NCBI GenBank assembly: GCA_012838995.1
Contig: DUOD01000068.1
Span: forward strand, 1-39,693
Origin: Clostridiales bacterium
GTDB taxonomy: Bacteria; Bacillota; Clostridia; DUOD01
DNA: 39,693 nucleotides
Direction of reading: 5' to 3'
Every line of letters begins with the position of its first letter. Position 1 is the first letter of the stretch. The notes under the pieces are model-generated. The model saw only the letters and a list, made by a program, of their open reading frames with translations. It searched no databases and was not told the origin of the DNA. Shown here in pieces: positions 1-7,600 of the stretch. The position numbers and the translations under genes are program-made.

Positions 1-258
1 ATCAAACAATTTTTTAGGACCTATGGGCTCAGCATCTACTATGGTAGTAATAGGTTGCCTGCCCGTTATCTTTAGCAACTGTTCCATTAGATGGTCCCTG
101 GTCATAAATCTTGTATCGTTTGCAGCAACAATATATGAAAGTATCGGCTGTACTATGGCGCCTTTATTAATTAATTTTTTTATCTGGGGTAACACCCTAT
201 CGAAGGTACAAAAGGATCCTGTTATTCCAAAGCCTATCTTTTTGCCTTTTAAATCCAA
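1..258 (-). CDS. dpaB: Dipicolinate synthase subunit B, N-terminal part (cut by window edge)
   Basis: Only the first 86 codons are in the window; the frame runs open off the left edge. It starts with TTG at 258, 5-6 nt after a strong GGGGAGGTGAT ribosome site. The protein opens with a flavoprotein-like nucleotide-binding segment (KGKKIGFGITGSFCTF), followed by ANDTRF and DAEPIGPKKL, which I recognise as SpoVFB/DpaB. With DpaA it makes dipicolinic acid from a lysine-pathway intermediate in the mother cell, for export to the forespore core. It lies 42 nt downstream of dpaA and is almost certainly co-transcribed with it. Family assignment is from recalled sequence and from the dpaA neighbour. 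Confidence 0.9.
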   Translation of the reverse strand, partial: MDLKGKKIGFGITGSFCTFDRVLPQIKKLINKGAIVQPILSYIVAANDTRFMTRDHLMEQLLKITGRQPITTIVDAEPIGPKKLFD

Positions 259-300
259 AATATCACCTCCCCATATAACTAAAATGGCATCTATCTAAAA

Positions 301-1185
301 CTATCGTGTATTCATTAGGATTTTTAATGTCTTCCATATGACTTGAGCTGCAGTTTTTGGATATAGTTTGCCCGGCAATCCCAGGGCCAAAACTGCGTTT
401 ATGCCCAGTTCCTTTGCCACCTCAAAATCAGTACCACCCGGGTAGGATGCGAGGTCTACAATCAGACTGTCCTTTTTTACATTCTTTAATATTTTTTTAT
501 CCAATATTAACGCAGGAACGGTGTTGAAGATAATATCAAAACTTCCGATTACCTTGCCTAAGTCCTTTAAATGGACACCTTCATAACCCATGGCTTCTAT
601 CCAACACAGGTCTATGCTTTTCCTGGCTTCGACAAAAACTTTTGCACCCAGGCCCTTCAACATATTGGCAAGGATTTTGCCTATCCTTCCATAACCCAAT
701 ACTATACAATTGGTATTATGTATAACGGTATTCCTATGTTGCAATGCCACCTGTATTGCCCCTTCGGCGGAAGGTATGGCATTCAATACGGCAAATTCCT
801 CCAGCTCCAGTACATCCACGATATTAAGGCCTTTCCTACGGGCGGTATCCTCAATCTCCCTATCCTTTTTCCCTAGGACTACTTTACATTTTGGATTGCA
901 ATATTCCAACAATTCCCCAACGGTTATTTTTTCATCTGAATTTTGCAAGGGAATATATCCCCTTTTATCCTTGCACGGAATTGGCAGTAAAATAATATCA
1001 CTGCTTAGAAACTCATTATCAAGTTTTTCATAAAATTTTACGTTCTTTAATAATTTAGAAGACGTTATCCCGTATGCCTTTATTTCATATTGATTACCAT
1101 GCTGATTATCTAAAATATTTAAAAGTTCCTGTTGCCTCTTATCACCGCCAACCATGGATATGTAAACTTTTGCGGTACCAGCCAT
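301..1185 (-). CDS. dpaA: Dipicolinate synthase subunit A
   Basis: 294 residues, the usual length for SpoVFA/DpaA. The N-terminal third resembles a dehydrogenase catalytic domain (VYISMVGGDKRQ near residue 7). A Rossmann NAD(P)-binding motif, GYGRIGKILANMLKGLGAKV, lies around residues 160-180, and PGGTDFEVAKELGI follows near the C-terminus. With DpaB it oxidises dihydrodipicolinate-type precursor to dipicolinate during late sporulation. The ATG at 1185 is preceded by AGGAG at 1196-1200. It is followed by dpaB after 42 nt. A sigma-K-like promoter lies just upstream (1223-1250), matching mother-cell expression as known for the Bacillus spoVF operon. Presence of this gene implies an endospore former that uses the SpoVF route rather than the Etf-based route of some clostridia. 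Confidence 0.95.
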   Translation of the reverse strand: MAGTAKVYISMVGGDKRQQELLNILDNQHGNQYEIKAYGITSSKLLKNVKFYEKLDNEFLSSDIILLPIPCKDKRGYIPLQNSDEKITVGELLEYCNPKCKVVLGKKDREIEDTARRKGLNIVDVLELEEFAVLNAIPSAEGAIQVALQHRNTVIHNTNCIVLGYGRIGKILANMLKGLGAKVFVEARKSIDLCWIEAMGYEGVHLKDLGKVIGSFDIIFNTVPALILDKKILKNVKKDSLIVDLASYPGGTDFEVAKELGINAVLALGLPGKLYPKTAAQVIWKTLKILMNTR

Positions 1186-1222
1186 ACAGTAGCAACTCCT
1201 TCATACTTCATGATTGATACTA

Positions 1223-1250
1223 TATGTTATGAACCATTAAAGGGAAGGGT
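1223..1250 (-). promoter_or_regulatory. Putative sigma-K promoter of dpaA-dpaB
   Basis: Reading the minus strand, AC at 1250-1249 is followed by 17 nt and then CATAACATA at 1231-1223. This fits the recalled sigma-K consensus (AC, 16-17 nt, CATAnnnTA). The start point would fall near 1215, giving a 30-nt leader that holds the AGGAG site of dpaA. The match is by eye only; the -35 part is short and could occur by chance, but location and gene function agree. Confidence 0.6.
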
Positions 1251-1304
1251 GTTTGTCCAGGCTAAATAAAAAGTCTGGCATAAATAAGGCCATTTAGAAT
1301 GCAA

Positions 1305-1348
1305 AAGGAGCAGGTCCAAAGGTTTTCAATCCTTTGAACCTACCCCTT
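1305..1348 (-). terminator. Long hairpin after the dUTPase gene, probable terminator
   Basis: Bases 1305-1322 and 1331-1348 form an 18-bp stem with three G-U pairs (in minus-strand RNA) around an 8-nt loop, starting 61 nt past the stop of the 1410-1781 gene. The RNA continues with UUUUGCAUU, so the U-tract is short. It separates the M16/dUTPase unit from the dpaA promoter. The rest of the 1186-1409 gap holds only this hairpin and the sigma-K-like promoter. Confidence 0.6.
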
Positions 1349-1409
1349 AAAAAATTTCCAATTGAAAAGCTTAAGTATGTTAACTTGCTTATTTTATAAT
1401 ATAATAATG

Positions 1410-1781
1410 CTATTCTTGGTCGGCATCTAAAAAATAACCCTTTTTTGTAGATTTACCACGTTGCCTTCTGAAGTTCTCCAAATTTTTTAATTTATATAGT
1501 TCGTACAGTTCATCCGACGTTAAACCCGCCTTTAAACATATACTAATGAAAAAATGGAATAAATCCACCACTTCTTCCTTCAGCGCATCAGGATTTACTT
1601 TTTTAGGGTTTTTCCACCATTTAAAATTAACTTCATCCAATAATTCCGCCAATTCCGATATAATAGCCAATACTTCCTTTTGTATCCATTCATAATTATC
1701 AATGCCTTGTAAATTTCTCCTGCTGATTATATCATTGTCCAGTTGCTCTTGAAGCTTAAATATTTCGTCCAGTTTATCCAT
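1410..1781 (-). CDS. Dimeric all-alpha dUTPase/MazG-like nucleotide pyrophosphohydrolase
   Basis: About 123 residues, all helical in character. The motifs ExxE (ELAE, residues 43-46) and ExxD (EVVD, residues 70-73) are the metal-binding signature of the dimeric dUTPase/MazG superfamily, and NFKWWKNPKKVN between them is typical of the dUTPase_2 (PF08761) group. Likely role: hydrolysis of dUTP to dUMP, or house-cleaning of another NTP. The frame could open at ATG 1799, overlapping the M16 stop as ATGA, but that codon has no ribosome site. ATG 1781 lies 7 nt after AGGGG and is preferred. It is co-transcribed with the M16 peptidase gene and ends before the hairpin at 1305-1348. In Bacillus this slot holds ymxH. 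The exact substrate is uncertain. Confidence 0.82.
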   Translation of the reverse strand: MDKLDEIFKLQEQLDNDIISRRNLQGIDNYEWIQKEVLAIISELAELLDEVNFKWWKNPKKVNPDALKEEVVDLFHFFISICLKAGLTSDELYELYKLKNLENFRRQRGKSTKKGYFLDADQE

Positions 1782-1795
1782 AAACAAACCCCTTT

Positions 1796-3058
1796 TCATT
1801 GGTATATGGTTATATCTTCCAAGTTCAAACCCCGCGGCAGTTTACCCACAACAGTAACGCATATATTTTCCGTGTTAAATATTCTCTCAGCCATATCCAT
1901 TACCGCGCTTAAATCTACATCATCGATTTTCTTTATGATATCATCGGGCGTAAATATCTTGCCCAGCATTAATTCGCTTTTCCCTATGGCGCTCATACGA
2001 CTGCTGGTACTCTCTAAACCCAATACGTAGTTGCCCTTTAGCTGTTCCTTTACTTTATCAACTTCACCCTTGGACAGTTTGCCCTCCCTTAAATTTTTTA
2101 TCTCCCGTGAAACCAGATTCATAACCTCGGTTATATGACAGGGCTTCATACCCGCATAAATGGACAGCAAGCCGGTTTTGCTATAGAAGGTTGGGTAGGA
2201 GAAAATAGAATATACCAGCCCGCTTTCTTCCCTAACGGTTTGAAATAATCGGGAGCTCATACCGCCTCCTAAAATACTATTCAATGCAATTAAGGCATAT
2301 TTTTTTTCATTGTCCAGGGAAAGACCCTTAAAAGCTACACAAATATGTACCTGTTCGATATCTTTTTCCCTGTATAATGAATTTTTTGCCACCTTTGGTT
2401 TAACCAGATTATTTTTTGTATGGGATGTACGTTTCCAATCGCCAAAATATTTATTCAAAATATGGGGCAGTTTTTTCTCATCAAAACTGCCTGCTACAGA
2501 GATCACTACATTATCCCTTGCATAGTATGTGTCGAAAAATGTTAAAAGTTTATCCCTAGTCATGTTTTCTATGGATTCATTATTGCCCAGTATCGGCAAG
2601 CCCAAAGGATGTTTTTTAAAGCAAGTAGCATACATAAGGTCATGGACAAGATCCTCCGGCGAATCTTCATACATGCTTATTTCCTCTTTAATTATGCCTT
2701 TTTCCTTTTCAATCTCACTATTATCAAAAACCGAGTTTATAAGCATATCCGATAAAATATCCAGTCCCTTTTCAATGTGTTCATCCAGCGTCTTTATATA
2801 AAAGCAGGTATATTCCTTTGCTGTGAAGGCATTTATCTGTCCGCCAATACCATCCACCTCTTCCGCTATATCCTTGGCGGTTCTCTTTTCGGTGCCTTTA
2901 AACAATATATGTTCAATAAAATGGGAAACCCCGTTATTATTCAAGTTTTCGAATGCTGAGCCAATGCCAACCCAAACTCCAATGGATACCGATCTAAAAT
3001 GTGAAATATTTTCTGTAACCACTCTTATACCGTTGTCCAACGTTATCCTTTTATGCAT
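1796..3058 (-). CDS. mlpA: M16 family zinc metallopeptidase (MlpA/YmxG-like)
   Basis: 420 residues, the normal length of single-chain bacterial M16B processing peptidases. The inverted zinc motif HFIEH lies at residues 46-50, and the third ligand region EKEKGIIKEEI is around residues 115-130. The second half has the M16 C-terminal domain features GGGMSSRLFQTVREE and GLVYSIFSY. No signal peptide is visible, so it is probably cytoplasmic. Bacillus subtilis carries mlpA in the same place after pnpA and ylxY, where it is linked to protease regulation; that role is inferred here from synteny only. ATG 3058 follows a GGGAGGC site. A clear sigma-A promoter (3106-3134) serves it and the downstream dUTPase gene. 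Confidence 0.93.
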   Translation of the reverse strand: MHKRITLDNGIRVVTENISHFRSVSIGVWVGIGSAFENLNNNGVSHFIEHILFKGTEKRTAKDIAEEVDGIGGQINAFTAKEYTCFYIKTLDEHIEKGLDILSDMLINSVFDNSEIEKEKGIIKEEISMYEDSPEDLVHDLMYATCFKKHPLGLPILGNNESIENMTRDKLLTFFDTYYARDNVVISVAGSFDEKKLPHILNKYFGDWKRTSHTKNNLVKPKVAKNSLYREKDIEQVHICVAFKGLSLDNEKKYALIALNSILGGGMSSRLFQTVREESGLVYSIFSYPTFYSKTGLLSIYAGMKPCHITEVMNLVSREIKNLREGKLSKGEVDKVKEQLKGNYVLGLESTSSRMSAIGKSELMLGKIFTPDDIIKKIDDVDLSAVMDMAERIFNTENICVTVVGKLPRGLNLEDITIYQ

Positions 3059-3105
3059 TTTCTGCCTCCCGATTAGCTTTTGTTGCCCTATAAAAATCTA
3101 TATAC

Positions 3106-3134
3106 ATTATATATTAGTTTATTTGCAGTTTCAA
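3106..3134 (-). promoter_or_regulatory. Sigma-A promoter of the M16 peptidase-dUTPase operon
   Basis: On the minus strand TTGAAA (3134-3129), a 17-nt spacer and a perfect TATAAT (3111-3106) lie in the 90-nt gap between the ylxY-type gene and the M16 gene. The start point would be near 3099, leaving a leader of about 40 nt containing GGGAGG. Confidence 0.75.
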
Positions 3135-3148
3135 TCAACCAAGACTAG

Positions 3149-3862
3149 CTACTGTATAACCCGGCTTACCGTTGTGATGGAATAACCCAGCTCCTTTAGT
3201 TTTTGTATCAAAACAGGAAGGGCCTTTACCGTATCCTCCGTTGGATGCATCAGTACAATGGCACCATTATGGGGATTTTTCAGCACCCGGTTGATGATGT
3301 TGCCGGGACCGTCTCCTTTCCAATCTATGGTATCTATACTCCATAAAACGGTTTGATAACCTAAGTCCCGTGCGGCCTCAAGGGTGTCTTCATTAAAATC
3401 GCCATAGGGCGGCCCGAACAACCGCGTTCTGTGGCCGGTATATTTTTCTATTATTCTCTGCGCTGATAATATCTCTTTTTTGTTGTCATCCAATGAAAGG
3501 GTACTGTGCTTTTTATGACCATAGCCGTGATTGCCCAGTTCATGACCGTAACTGGAAATCATTTTAGCTACATCAGGATTGTCTTTTACCCACTGTCCGC
3601 CCAAAAAAAAAGTAATTTTTATGCTGTTATTTTTAAAAATTTTCAACATTTCAGGTACGTATTCCGTTCCCCACACCACATTACAGGCAAAAGCGATGTT
3701 AGGCTTAGAATCATCACCTTTATATATGGGAGAGGGCACAAATGTATTGAACACCGCCACCGGCTCATACAAGATAAGGGACAAAAACAGTCCAATTAAT
3801 ACACAAATAATTGCCAAGTTAATAAACAGGGCTTTGGTAAACTTAATATAATAGATTTTCAC
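3149..3862 (-). CDS. ylxY: YlxY-type polysaccharide deacetylase-like protein, membrane anchored
   Basis: 237 residues from a GTG at 3862, which follows GGGGTGA at proper distance; the longer reading from ATG 3910 lacks a ribosome site. A transmembrane anchor spans about residues 9-31, then a NodB-type carbohydrate esterase domain. Motif 2 is intact (H112 and H116 in NHGYGH), as are SIDTIDW and the LMHPT motif. Motif 1, normally TFDD or TFDI, reads ACNVVWG, so the catalytic-base Asp is Asn61; the usual Arg of motif 3 is Gly150 (FGPPYG). Activity as a peptidoglycan or polysaccharide deacetylase is therefore doubtful. I cannot tell whether this is shared by all YlxY proteins. It sits between pnp and mlpA as in Bacillus; a sporulation link is plausible but unproven. 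Confidence 0.88.
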   Translation of the reverse strand: MKIYYIKFTKALFINLAIICVLIGLFLSLILYEPVAVFNTFVPSPIYKGDDSKPNIAFACNVVWGTEYVPEMLKIFKNNSIKITFFLGGQWVKDNPDVAKMISSYGHELGNHGYGHKKHSTLSLDDNKKEILSAQRIIEKYTGHRTRLFGPPYGDFNEDTLEAARDLGYQTVLWSIDTIDWKGDGPGNIINRVLKNPHNGAIVLMHPTEDTVKALPVLIQKLKELGYSITTVSRVIQ

Positions 3863-3962
3863 GTCATTCACCCCAACACAGGTACTATGGAGAATAAAAC
3901 AAGTTTTCATCTAGTTTATTAATATTCACCGGCAGTTAATTTATACATACAATTAACTATCT

Positions 3963-4005
3963 CCATAAAAATAAAAGAACATAAACTGTTCAGTTTATGT
4001 TCTTT
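3963..4005 (-). terminator. Rho-independent terminator overlapping the pnp stop codon
   Basis: A perfect 15-bp inverted repeat (3974-3988 with 3991-4005) covers the last codons and the TAA of pnp (3995-3997). In the minus-strand RNA it is followed by a U-rich run (UUUUAUUUUUAU). The stop codon is inside the stem, so terminating ribosomes and hairpin folding compete for the same bases. The ylxY-type gene downstream would need its own promoter; I did not find a clear one in 3863-3970. Confidence 0.85.
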
Positions 4006-6106
4006 GTTTTCTGCGTTTGGGCTTTTCTTTTAGCAACGCCTTTCTGGATAAGTTTATCCTTCCCTGTCTGTCAATATCCGTTACCTTTACCATTATTTCG
4101 TCGCCCACGTTTACAACATCTTCGACCCTGGCCACCCGTTCAAGGGCCAGTTTAGAAATATGAACCAGACCTTCTTTGCCGGGCGCCAATTCAACGAAGG
4201 CACCAAACTGTGTTGTTCTGGTTACCTTGCCTAAGAATACTTCACCTACTTCTATATCCTTTGTCAAGGCTTCAATTTGTTTAATGGCCTTTTCTGCAGC
4301 TTCTAAATTAGGAGATGCAACGTATATCCGGCCGTCATCTTCAATGTCTATCTTTACTCCGGTATCGTTTATAATCTTATTTATTACCTTTCCTCCCGGT
4401 CCGATCACGTCCCTAATCTTGTCCGGGTGTATGGTAATTGTCAAAATCCTGGGAGCATATTTCGAAAGCTCTTTTCTGGGCTCGCTTATTACTTCGTTCA
4501 TTTTTGAGAGAATATACAGCCGTCCTTCCAATGCTTGTTCCAGCGCCTGTTTCAGTATCTGTTTATCTATTCCCTTTATTTTAATATCCATTTGTATTGC
4601 GGTGATGCCCTTTTCGGTACCCGCTACTTTAAAGTCCATATCTCCCAGGAAATCTTCCATGCCCATAATATCCGACAGTATTACAATTTCGCCGGTGGTC
4701 TCATCCTTTATCAAGCCCATGGCTATACCCGCAACCGGTCTTTTTATGGGCACACCTGCATCCATTAAGGCCAATGAACTTCCACAAACACTTGCCTGGG
4801 AAGTAGAACCGTTGGAACTCATCACTTCCGATACCAGCCTTATAGTATAGGGGAACTGGTCTTCTGACGGGATCATGGGTTCCAACGCCCTCTCCGCCAA
4901 TGCCCCATGTCCTATCTCTCTCCTACCGGGCCCCCTTAGCATCCTGGCTTCTCCTACACTGTAAGGAGGCATATTATAGTGATGCATATATCTTTTGAAC
5001 TCTTCTGTTCCCAAACCGTCAAGTATTTGTACATCTCCCAAAGCACCAAGGGTTGCCACAGTCAATACCTGGGTTTGGCCCCTGGTAAACAGTCCTGAAC
5101 CATGGGTTCTTGGGAGCATACCCACTTCACAGGAAATGCTGCGTATGTCCTTGGGACCCCTTCCGTCCGGCCTAATACCTTCGTTTATAATCCGCGATCT
5201 TACTATTTCTTTGGTAATATTATATATGGTTTCCTCTATGTCCTGGAGATTATCGGGGTATTTTTCCGCAAAGTTTTCTAAAATTTCTTCTTTAACGGCA
5301 TTAAGCCTGTTTTCCCTTTCTTGCTTATCGGCAGTATAAATTGCTTCCCTTATCTTTTGGTAACCATATTCCTGCACATCTTTTTCCAAGTCTTCGTCTA
5401 TTGTATGTAAGACCACTTCCCTTTTAGGCTTGCCCACTTCTTCAACTATTTGCTCCTGTAATTCAACAATGTCTTTTATAAATTGATGGCCGTACATTAT
5501 GGCTTCCAACATTATATCTTCGCTTACTTCCTTTGCCCCGGCTTCTACCATCATGACAGCATCTTTTGTGCCTGATACAATCAGGTGAAGCTGACTCTCC
5601 TCCCTTTGTTTGCTATCCGGATTTATTACAAATTGGCCGTCTACATAGCCAACGGCTACTGAACCCGTTGGCCCGTAAAAGGGTATATCCGATATTGAAA
5701 GAGCAATCGACGAACCTATCATTGCAAAAACATCAGGCGGTATGTCGGGATCAACAGAAAGGGCGGTAGCCACTATTTGAACATCATTTCTAAAACCTTT
5801 GGGGAACAGGGGTCTTATAGGTCTGTCTATCAACCTGGATGTTAATATTGATTTTTCAGTGGGCTTTCCCTCTCTTTTTATAAACCCGCCGGGTATTTTC
5901 CCAACGGCATATAACTTCTCTTCAAAATCGACGCTCAACGGAAAAAAATCTATGCCTTCCCTTGGTTTATCTGAAGCCGTTGCAGCAACAAATACAACGG
6001 TATCACCACAGCTTACAAGGGCAGCACCATTGGCTTGTTCAGCCAGCTTGCCTATTTCAATTTTCAATTCCTTGCCTGCCACATCTAATGTGTAAGTCTT
6101 AACCAT
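3995..6106 (-). CDS. pnp: Polynucleotide phosphorylase
   Basis: 703 residues, full length. It has two RNase PH domains separated by an all-alpha linker, then a KH domain with [15 protein letters not shown] near residue 567, and a C-terminal S1 domain ([20 protein letters not shown], about residues 630-695). The catalytic Asp cluster [13 protein letters not shown] is near residue 489. The trimeric enzyme degrades RNA 3' to 5' with phosphate and acts in mRNA turnover. ATG 6106 follows an AGGAGG site at 8 nt. It is preceded by rpsO, as in most bacteria, but a terminator and a possible promoter lie in between. The long leader (about 60 nt from the proposed start) could carry the self-regulation known for pnp in other bacteria. 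Confidence 0.98.
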   Translation of the reverse strand: MVKTYTLDVAGKELKIEIGKLAEQANGAALVSCGDTVVFVAATASDKPREGIDFFPLSVDFEEKLYAVGKIPGGFIKREGKPTEKSILTSRLIDRPIRPLFPKGFRNDVQIVATALSVDPDIPPDVFAMIGSSIALSISDIPFYGPTGSVAVGYVDGQFVINPDSKQREESQLHLIVSGTKDAVMMVEAGAKEVSEDIMLEAIMYGHQFIKDIVELQEQIVEEVGKPKREVVLHTIDEDLEKDVQEYGYQKIREAIYTADKQERENRLNAVKEEILENFAEKYPDNLQDIEETIYNITKEIVRSRIINEGIRPDGRGPKDIRSISCEVGMLPRTHGSGLFTRGQTQVLTVATLGALGDVQILDGLGTEEFKRYMHHYNMPPYSVGEARMLRGPGRREIGHGALAERALEPMIPSEDQFPYTIRLVSEVMSSNGSTSQASVCGSSLALMDAGVPIKRPVAGIAMGLIKDETTGEIVILSDIMGMEDFLGDMDFKVAGTEKGITAIQMDIKIKGIDKQILKQALEQALEGRLYILSKMNEVISEPRKELSKYAPRILTITIHPDKIRDVIGPGGKVINKIINDTGVKIDIEDDGRIYVASPNLEAAEKAIKQIEALTKDIEVGEVFLGKVTRTTQFGAFVELAPGKEGLVHISKLALERVARVEDVVNVGDEIMVKVTDIDRQGRINLSRKALLKEKPKRRKQRT

Positions 6107-6176
6107 TTTTTACCTCCTGTCATCATGACTTCTAGTTATTATTGTTCCCCTTATCATCAAATATTTTCGGCCCGAC

Positions 6177-6204
6177 ATGGTACTAATCTTGTAAAAGACG
6201 TCAA
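6177..6204 (-). promoter_or_regulatory. Possible sigma-A promoter of pnp
   Basis: Minus strand TTGACG (6204-6199), 16-nt spacer, TACCAT (6182-6177). The -35 element is 5/6 and the -10 only 4/6. Its place, just after the rpsO terminator and before pnp, makes it credible. Confidence 0.45.
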
Positions 6205-6230
6205 TACAGGTATAGTGAAGAACATAAGAT

Positions 6231-6252
6231 AAAAAGGCGGGAGATCCCCGCC
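6231..6252 (-). terminator. Rho-independent terminator after rpsO
   Basis: In minus-strand RNA a 6-bp GC-only stem (GGCGGG with CCCGCC, 5-nt loop) is followed directly by UUUUUAUCUU. It begins 5 nt after the rpsO stop. Confidence 0.85.
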
Positions 6253-6257
6253 ATCGA

Positions 6258-6521
6258 TTATTTCCTCAAGTTTAGTTTCTCGATTAATTCTCTGTATCTA
6301 TCAATATTTTTATTTTTTAAATAGTTGAGCAAACCCCTTCTTCGCCCTACCATCTTTAAAAGGCCCCTTCTTGAATGGTGATCCTTTTTATGGACCTTCA
6401 AATGCTCATTTAGATGATTAATCCTATTTGTAAGGATTGCTATTTGCACTTCAGGCGAACCTGTATCACTTCCATGGAGTTTAAATTCATCGATTATCTT
6501 TTGCTTTAGATCCTTTTCCAT
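6258..6521 (-). CDS. rpsO: 30S ribosomal protein S15
   Basis: 87 residues from ATG 6521. The S15 core is plain: [32 protein letters not shown] and [10 protein letters not shown]. It binds the central domain of 16S rRNA early in 30S assembly. A GTG at 6533 would add four residues but overlaps the AGGAGGTG ribosome site itself, so the ATG 11 nt after that site is preferred and matches the family N-terminus. It has its own promoter (6626-6654), a leader of about 100 nt and a terminator, so it is a single-gene unit. S15 commonly represses its own translation by binding its leader. Confidence 0.97.
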   Translation of the reverse strand: MEKDLKQKIIDEFKLHGSDTGSPEVQIAILTNRINHLNEHLKVHKKDHHSRRGLLKMVGRRRGLLNYLKNKNIDRYRELIEKLNLRK

Positions 6522-6625
6522 ACCATGTGTCACCTCCTATTAATAATAATCGCCAAAAGCTGAGAATAACGGCGGAGAATCGATATTCCAAGCTAATGGT
6601 TCATTTAAACCTGATCAACGATATT

Positions 6626-6654
6626 ATTGTAACACAAAGTCTTTACTTTGTAAA
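6626..6654 (-). promoter_or_regulatory. Sigma-A promoter of rpsO
   Basis: Minus strand TTTACA (6654-6649), 17-nt spacer, TACAAT (6631-6626), each 5/6 to consensus. It begins 5 nt after the ribF stop codon. The spacer contains half of a small repeat (ACAAAG/CTTTGT). The leader from about 6619 to the ATG is about 98 nt and contains GGTT..AACC and GCC..GGC pairs that could form an S15-binding fold. Confidence 0.75.
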
Positions 6655-6658
6655 TGTT

Positions 6659-7597
6659 TTACTTAAAGTCACCTCGGACGGTAAAATACCGCCTTGAAAA
6701 TTTTATATCATCGCCTATTTGCTTGATCAATTCTTCTTTGCTGTCGAATCTTCTTTCATCCCTTAGTTTTTCAATAAACTGGATTGTTATGTTGCTGTAA
6801 TAAATATTGCAATCAAAATCCAGTATATGGGTTTCAATTGTAGTGTCCTTGCCGTTAAAGGTGGGTTTGTTACCTATGTTGGTAACCGAGGGCAAAAACC
6901 CATGCTTACCCAGCCTTACCCGGGTAATATATACGCCCCTCTGGGGCAGGGTATAGTTACTGGACAAACTTACATTGGCGGTGGGGAAACCTAATTTTCT
7001 CCCTCTTCCGTCGCCTTGCACTACCTTTCCCTTTATGGTGTATATGTGGCCCAGATAATTATTTGCCTTATTTATAAATCCATCCTTAATAAAATCCCTT
7101 ATTAATGTACTGCTGACAACAAGCCCATCCTCCATATACGGGCACATAACCTTTACTTTATAGCCAAAGCGTTTTCCCAGTTGTCTAAGCAAATTGACAT
7201 CGCCCTTGCCCTTATGACCAAAAGTGAAATTATATCCCACAACAATATATTTAATATCATACCTGGCCTTTAAATATTTAATAAATTCCAGGCCGTCCAT
7301 TGCTGCAAAATCTTTATTAAAAAACTTCAATTTTACATAGTCTATATTTAGCTCGCTAAACATCTTAATCTTTTGTTTATTGTCCATTAACAATGTCATG
7401 GGCGTAGCTGGGTCTATTATGGCCATTGGATGTTTATAAAAGGTGAAAACCATGGACTTTATTTTTTTATCATTGGATATTCTTTTTAGAGTATAAAGCA
7501 GCCTCTTATGTCCCTTATGTATGCCGTCAAAACTACCCAAGGCTATTGCCATAGGTTCATCGATTTGATTTTTTTCTTCGTCGAATATTACCCTCAT
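6659..7597 (-). CDS. ribF: Bifunctional riboflavin kinase/FAD synthetase
   Basis: 312 residues with the standard two-domain order. The N-terminal FAD synthetase nucleotidyltransferase fold shows GSFDGIHKGH at about residues 22-31 and VGYNFTFGHKGKGD near 123. The C-terminal riboflavin kinase domain shows GRGRKLGFPTANV near residue 198. It converts riboflavin to FMN and then FAD. ATG 7597 lies three bases after the truB stop, with a GGGGAA ribosome site inside the end of truB, so the two are translationally linked. It is the last gene of the rimP-nusA-infB operon; the rpsO promoter begins right after it. As known for RibF in Bacillus, FMN-riboswitch control is not expected here and none is seen. 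Confidence 0.96.
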   Translation of the reverse strand: MRVIFDEEKNQIDEPMAIALGSFDGIHKGHKRLLYTLKRISNDKKIKSMVFTFYKHPMAIIDPATPMTLLMDNKQKIKMFSELNIDYVKLKFFNKDFAAMDGLEFIKYLKARYDIKYIVVGYNFTFGHKGKGDVNLLRQLGKRFGYKVKVMCPYMEDGLVVSSTLIRDFIKDGFINKANNYLGHIYTIKGKVVQGDGRGRKLGFPTANVSLSSNYTLPQRGVYITRVRLGKHGFLPSVTNIGNKPTFNGKDTTIETHILDFDCNIYYSNITIQFIEKLRDERRFDSKEELIKQIGDDIKFSRRYFTVRGDFK

Positions 7598-7600
7598 AAT

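Noticed and set aside
23-298. Plus-strand open frame at the left edge
   Set aside because: The opposite strand encodes a clear DpaB N-terminus with a strong ribosome site.
1186-1409. Gap considered for a riboswitch or T-box
   Set aside because: The long hairpin follows the dUTPase gene rather than leading dpaA, and it lies upstream of the proposed dpaA promoter; no T-box or riboswitch motif was seen.
4176-4850. Long open frame on the plus strand (224 codons)
   Set aside because: It lies fully antisense to pnp, has no ribosome site and its translation is a Ser/Ile-rich product of reverse-complement codon bias.
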